Source of the DNA: Gemmataceae bacterium
GTDB taxonomy: Bacteria; Planctomycetota; Planctomycetia; Gemmatales; Gemmataceae
Assembly (NCBI GenBank): GCA_019694755.1
Contig: JAIBBI010000017.1
Span: forward strand, 1-59,684
Direction: 5' to 3'
DNA: 59,684 nt
Shown here: positions 58,544-59,684 of the stretch, one piece after another
Numbering within the stretch: the first letter of the stretch is position 1
How the letters are laid out: the number at the start of each line of letters is the position of its first letter
Position numbers and translations under genes: made by a program
Notes under the pieces: generated by a model
Database searches by the model: none
Told to the model about the DNA's origin: nothing
What the model saw: only the letters and a program-made list of their open reading frames with translations

Positions 58544-59476
58544 TCAATGACTTACGGCCCGGCGTTTCCCCAACCGCTTGATCATCCGGATCCTGTTCCC
58601 TTTGGCGTTGAACCGGACCTCATCCATGAACGTGCGAATCAAAAGCAGGCCTCGACCGCTGACCTTTTCAAGATTGGCCGGGTCGGTTGGATCCGGGAGC
58701 TGCCCGGGGTCGAACCCGGGGCCGGAGTCGGAGACGATAAACTCCGCGCGGTGGCCCAGCAGCCGGGCCCGGAATCGCAGACGCCGACGGTTGTACGGTC
58801 GGCTCGTGCGCCGCTCCTCGATCGTCTGCCGATACAGGGCGTCGTCTTCCTGCTTGAGCGCGGAGCTGATTTCGAGGTTGCCATGGATCATGGCATTGAG
58901 CAGCGATTCCTCGAGCGCGACGCCCAGGCGGACGCGAGCCGACTTGTCGCCGAAACCCAGTAATGCCATGTGATCCTGCACGTCGGCGACCAGCGTCGGC
59001 ACCATTCCGGGGTCGTTTTCGAGGGAAAACTCCAGCTCGACGCGCGTGAGGCACGACTGCAAACGCCGGCGGTCGCGCACGGACCGGGCCGCCGACGCGA
59101 CGCGCTCGAGGATGTCCGGTAGTTCGTCTTCCAAATTGGCCGCCGACGCAAAACCCACCGCACCCTTGCGCAAAGCCTGGAGCGTCAGGTGTTCGGCACC
59201 CTCACCCATCAGGATAACGATGGGCAACTCGGGGGCACGCTCGTGCAGGTCGTCGAGCAGGCTCAGGCCGCGTTGTTCGGGCGCGTGCAGGCCCGCGAGT
59301 ATCAGGTGCGGCGGCTGGCCCTCGACCAGGCAGATCGCCTCATCGGCGGCAGGGCAGCCGATCGCCTCCCAACCCAGCTCGGCGATCAGAAAGTCGCGCA
59401 CGCGGACGCGCAGAGCCTCGTCGCTCTCAACGACGATGGCCCGAGTCTTACCGCAACCGTTGGCGTCGGCCGGCAT
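58544..59476 (-). CDS. Degenerate receiver domain fused to RsbW-like anti-sigma ATPase
   Basis: About 310 residues from ATG 59476 (frame open to TTG 59515). The N-terminal half (about 10-125) has a CheY-like fold, but the phosphoacceptor aspartate is glycine (G62 in LILAGLHAP) and the conserved lysine position reads alanine (GAVGFASAA), so it is a pseudo-receiver. The C-terminal half (about 145-310) is a GHKL ATPase of the RsbW/SpoIIAB type: N-box VALEESLLNAMIHGN, DSGPGFDPG, and GRGLLLIRTFMDEV. Such proteins control anti-anti-sigma or sigma partners; none lies next to it. It is divergent from efp. Confidence 0.82.
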   Translation of the reverse strand: MPADANGCGKTRAIVVESDEALRVRVRDFLIAELGWEAIGCPAADEAICLVEGQPPHLILAGLHAPEQRGLSLLDDLHERAPELPIVILMGEGAEHLTLQALRKGAVGFASAANLEDELPDILERVASAARSVRDRRRLQSCLTRVELEFSLENDPGMVPTLVADVQDHMALLGFGDKSARVRLGVALEESLLNAMIHGNLEISSALKQEDDALYRQTIEERRTSRPYNRRRLRFRARLLGHRAEFIVSDSGPGFDPGQLPDPTDPANLEKVSGRGLLLIRTFMDEVRFNAKGNRIRMIKRLGKRRAVSH

Positions 59477-59568
59477 GCGTGCCCCCGCTTGGGCAGGCTT
59501 TTCGCCTGCAATCAAGTCGATATATTAACAGTTGAACGAGTTTGCTTCTACCGGCCGGAGAGTTTTTC
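59477..59568. promoter_or_regulatory. Divergent intergenic region before efp and the pseudo-receiver gene
   Basis: Contains TATATT at 59521-59526 in the plus direction, a possible -10 for efp without a good -35, and a perfect hairpin GCAGGC-TTTTC-GCCTGC at 59493-59509 that would lie in the leader of the minus-strand gene. The efp ribosome-binding site CGGAGAG is at 59555-59561. Confidence 0.3.
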
Positions 59569-59684
59569 GTGGCATCGATCGAGTACATTGACGTTCGCAA
59601 GGGCATGGTCATCGTCGGCGACAACGGTGAATTGTATCAGTGCCTGGACCGCGACCTGAATACGCCCGGCAACTGGCGGGCGAT
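59569..59684 (+). CDS. efp: Elongation factor P, N-terminal part (3' end outside window)
   Basis: EF-P rescues ribosomes stalled at consecutive prolines. The frame from GTG 59569 reads MASIEYIDVRKGMVIVGDNG then ELYQCLDRDLNTPGNWRA, the start of the KOW-like first domain, with TPGNWRA as in planctomycete EF-Ps. CGGAGAG lies eight bases upstream. Only 38 codons are present. EF-P would suit the long polyproline linker of the KS-AT-ACP-ACP protein in this same window. Confidence 0.75.
   Translation, partial: MASIEYIDVRKGMVIVGDNGELYQCLDRDLNTPGNWRA

Overview
This 59.7 kb, GC-rich window looks like a chromosome segment of a planctomycete, probably from the Gemmataceae. The reasons are a large Ser/Thr kinase with an extracytoplasmic beta-rich region, a DUF1570 metallopeptidase-like protein, a Tat-exported Gfo/Idh/MocA oxidoreductase beside a sulfatase-modifying-factor-like protein, an S46 peptidase and a thioredoxin-NHL protein. 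The assignment rests on protein types recognised by eye. No rRNA, tRNA, CRISPR array, insertion sequence or prophage was seen.

Left part (1-25.2 kb): ordinary chromosomal genes. These are the 3' end of ppsA, an ADP-forming acyl-CoA synthetase, the kinase, a DUF1570 protein with a small membrane partner, a DsbD/thioredoxin-NHL pair, two tandem Hsp20 genes, pyrophosphatase, the Gfo/Idh and SUMF1-like pair, ApbE, the S46 peptidase, an OPT transporter, gpsA, dprA, a 34-residue membrane peptide and an HtrA-like protease.

Centre (25.3-44.2 kb, all minus strand): the standout region. Ten genes lie head to tail with overlaps or gaps of 0-5 nt, except one 35-nt gap. The first four form an almost complete PUFA-synthase-like (Pfa) megasynthase: a PfaD enoyl reductase; KS-AT-ACP-ACP; KR-DH; KS-CLF-AT-DH-DH. 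The next four are a complete oleABCD set for head-to-head condensation of two acyl chains into a long-chain olefin: thiolase OleA, beta-lactone decarboxylase OleB, beta-lactone synthetase OleC and reductase OleD. A HExxH protein and a GNAT acetyltransferase close the run. The inference is that one transcript encodes both a chain-building and a chain-joining machine, making a dedicated long polyene or partly reduced hydrocarbon or ketone, with OleA in place of the usual release domain.

Right part (44.4-59.7 kb): a class II-like cytochrome c, a YgiB/YgiC-like triplet with a glutathionylspermidine-synthase-type ATP-grasp enzyme, fabG with a 2Fe-2S ferredoxin, a metallophosphoesterase, guaB overlapping a Pro/Ala-rich exported protein, a PcrA helicase/TIM-barrel isomerase/CehA-like run, acpS, two small hypothetical genes, hisD, a degenerate receiver-ATPase regulator and the start of efp. 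acpS could help load the Pfa carrier domains, but no Sfp-type (PfaE) transferase is present in the window.

No gene-free stretch exceeds 300 bases. The larger intergenic gaps (about 11.40-11.62, 23.65-23.89 and 44.14-44.44 kb) are described through their promoter candidates.
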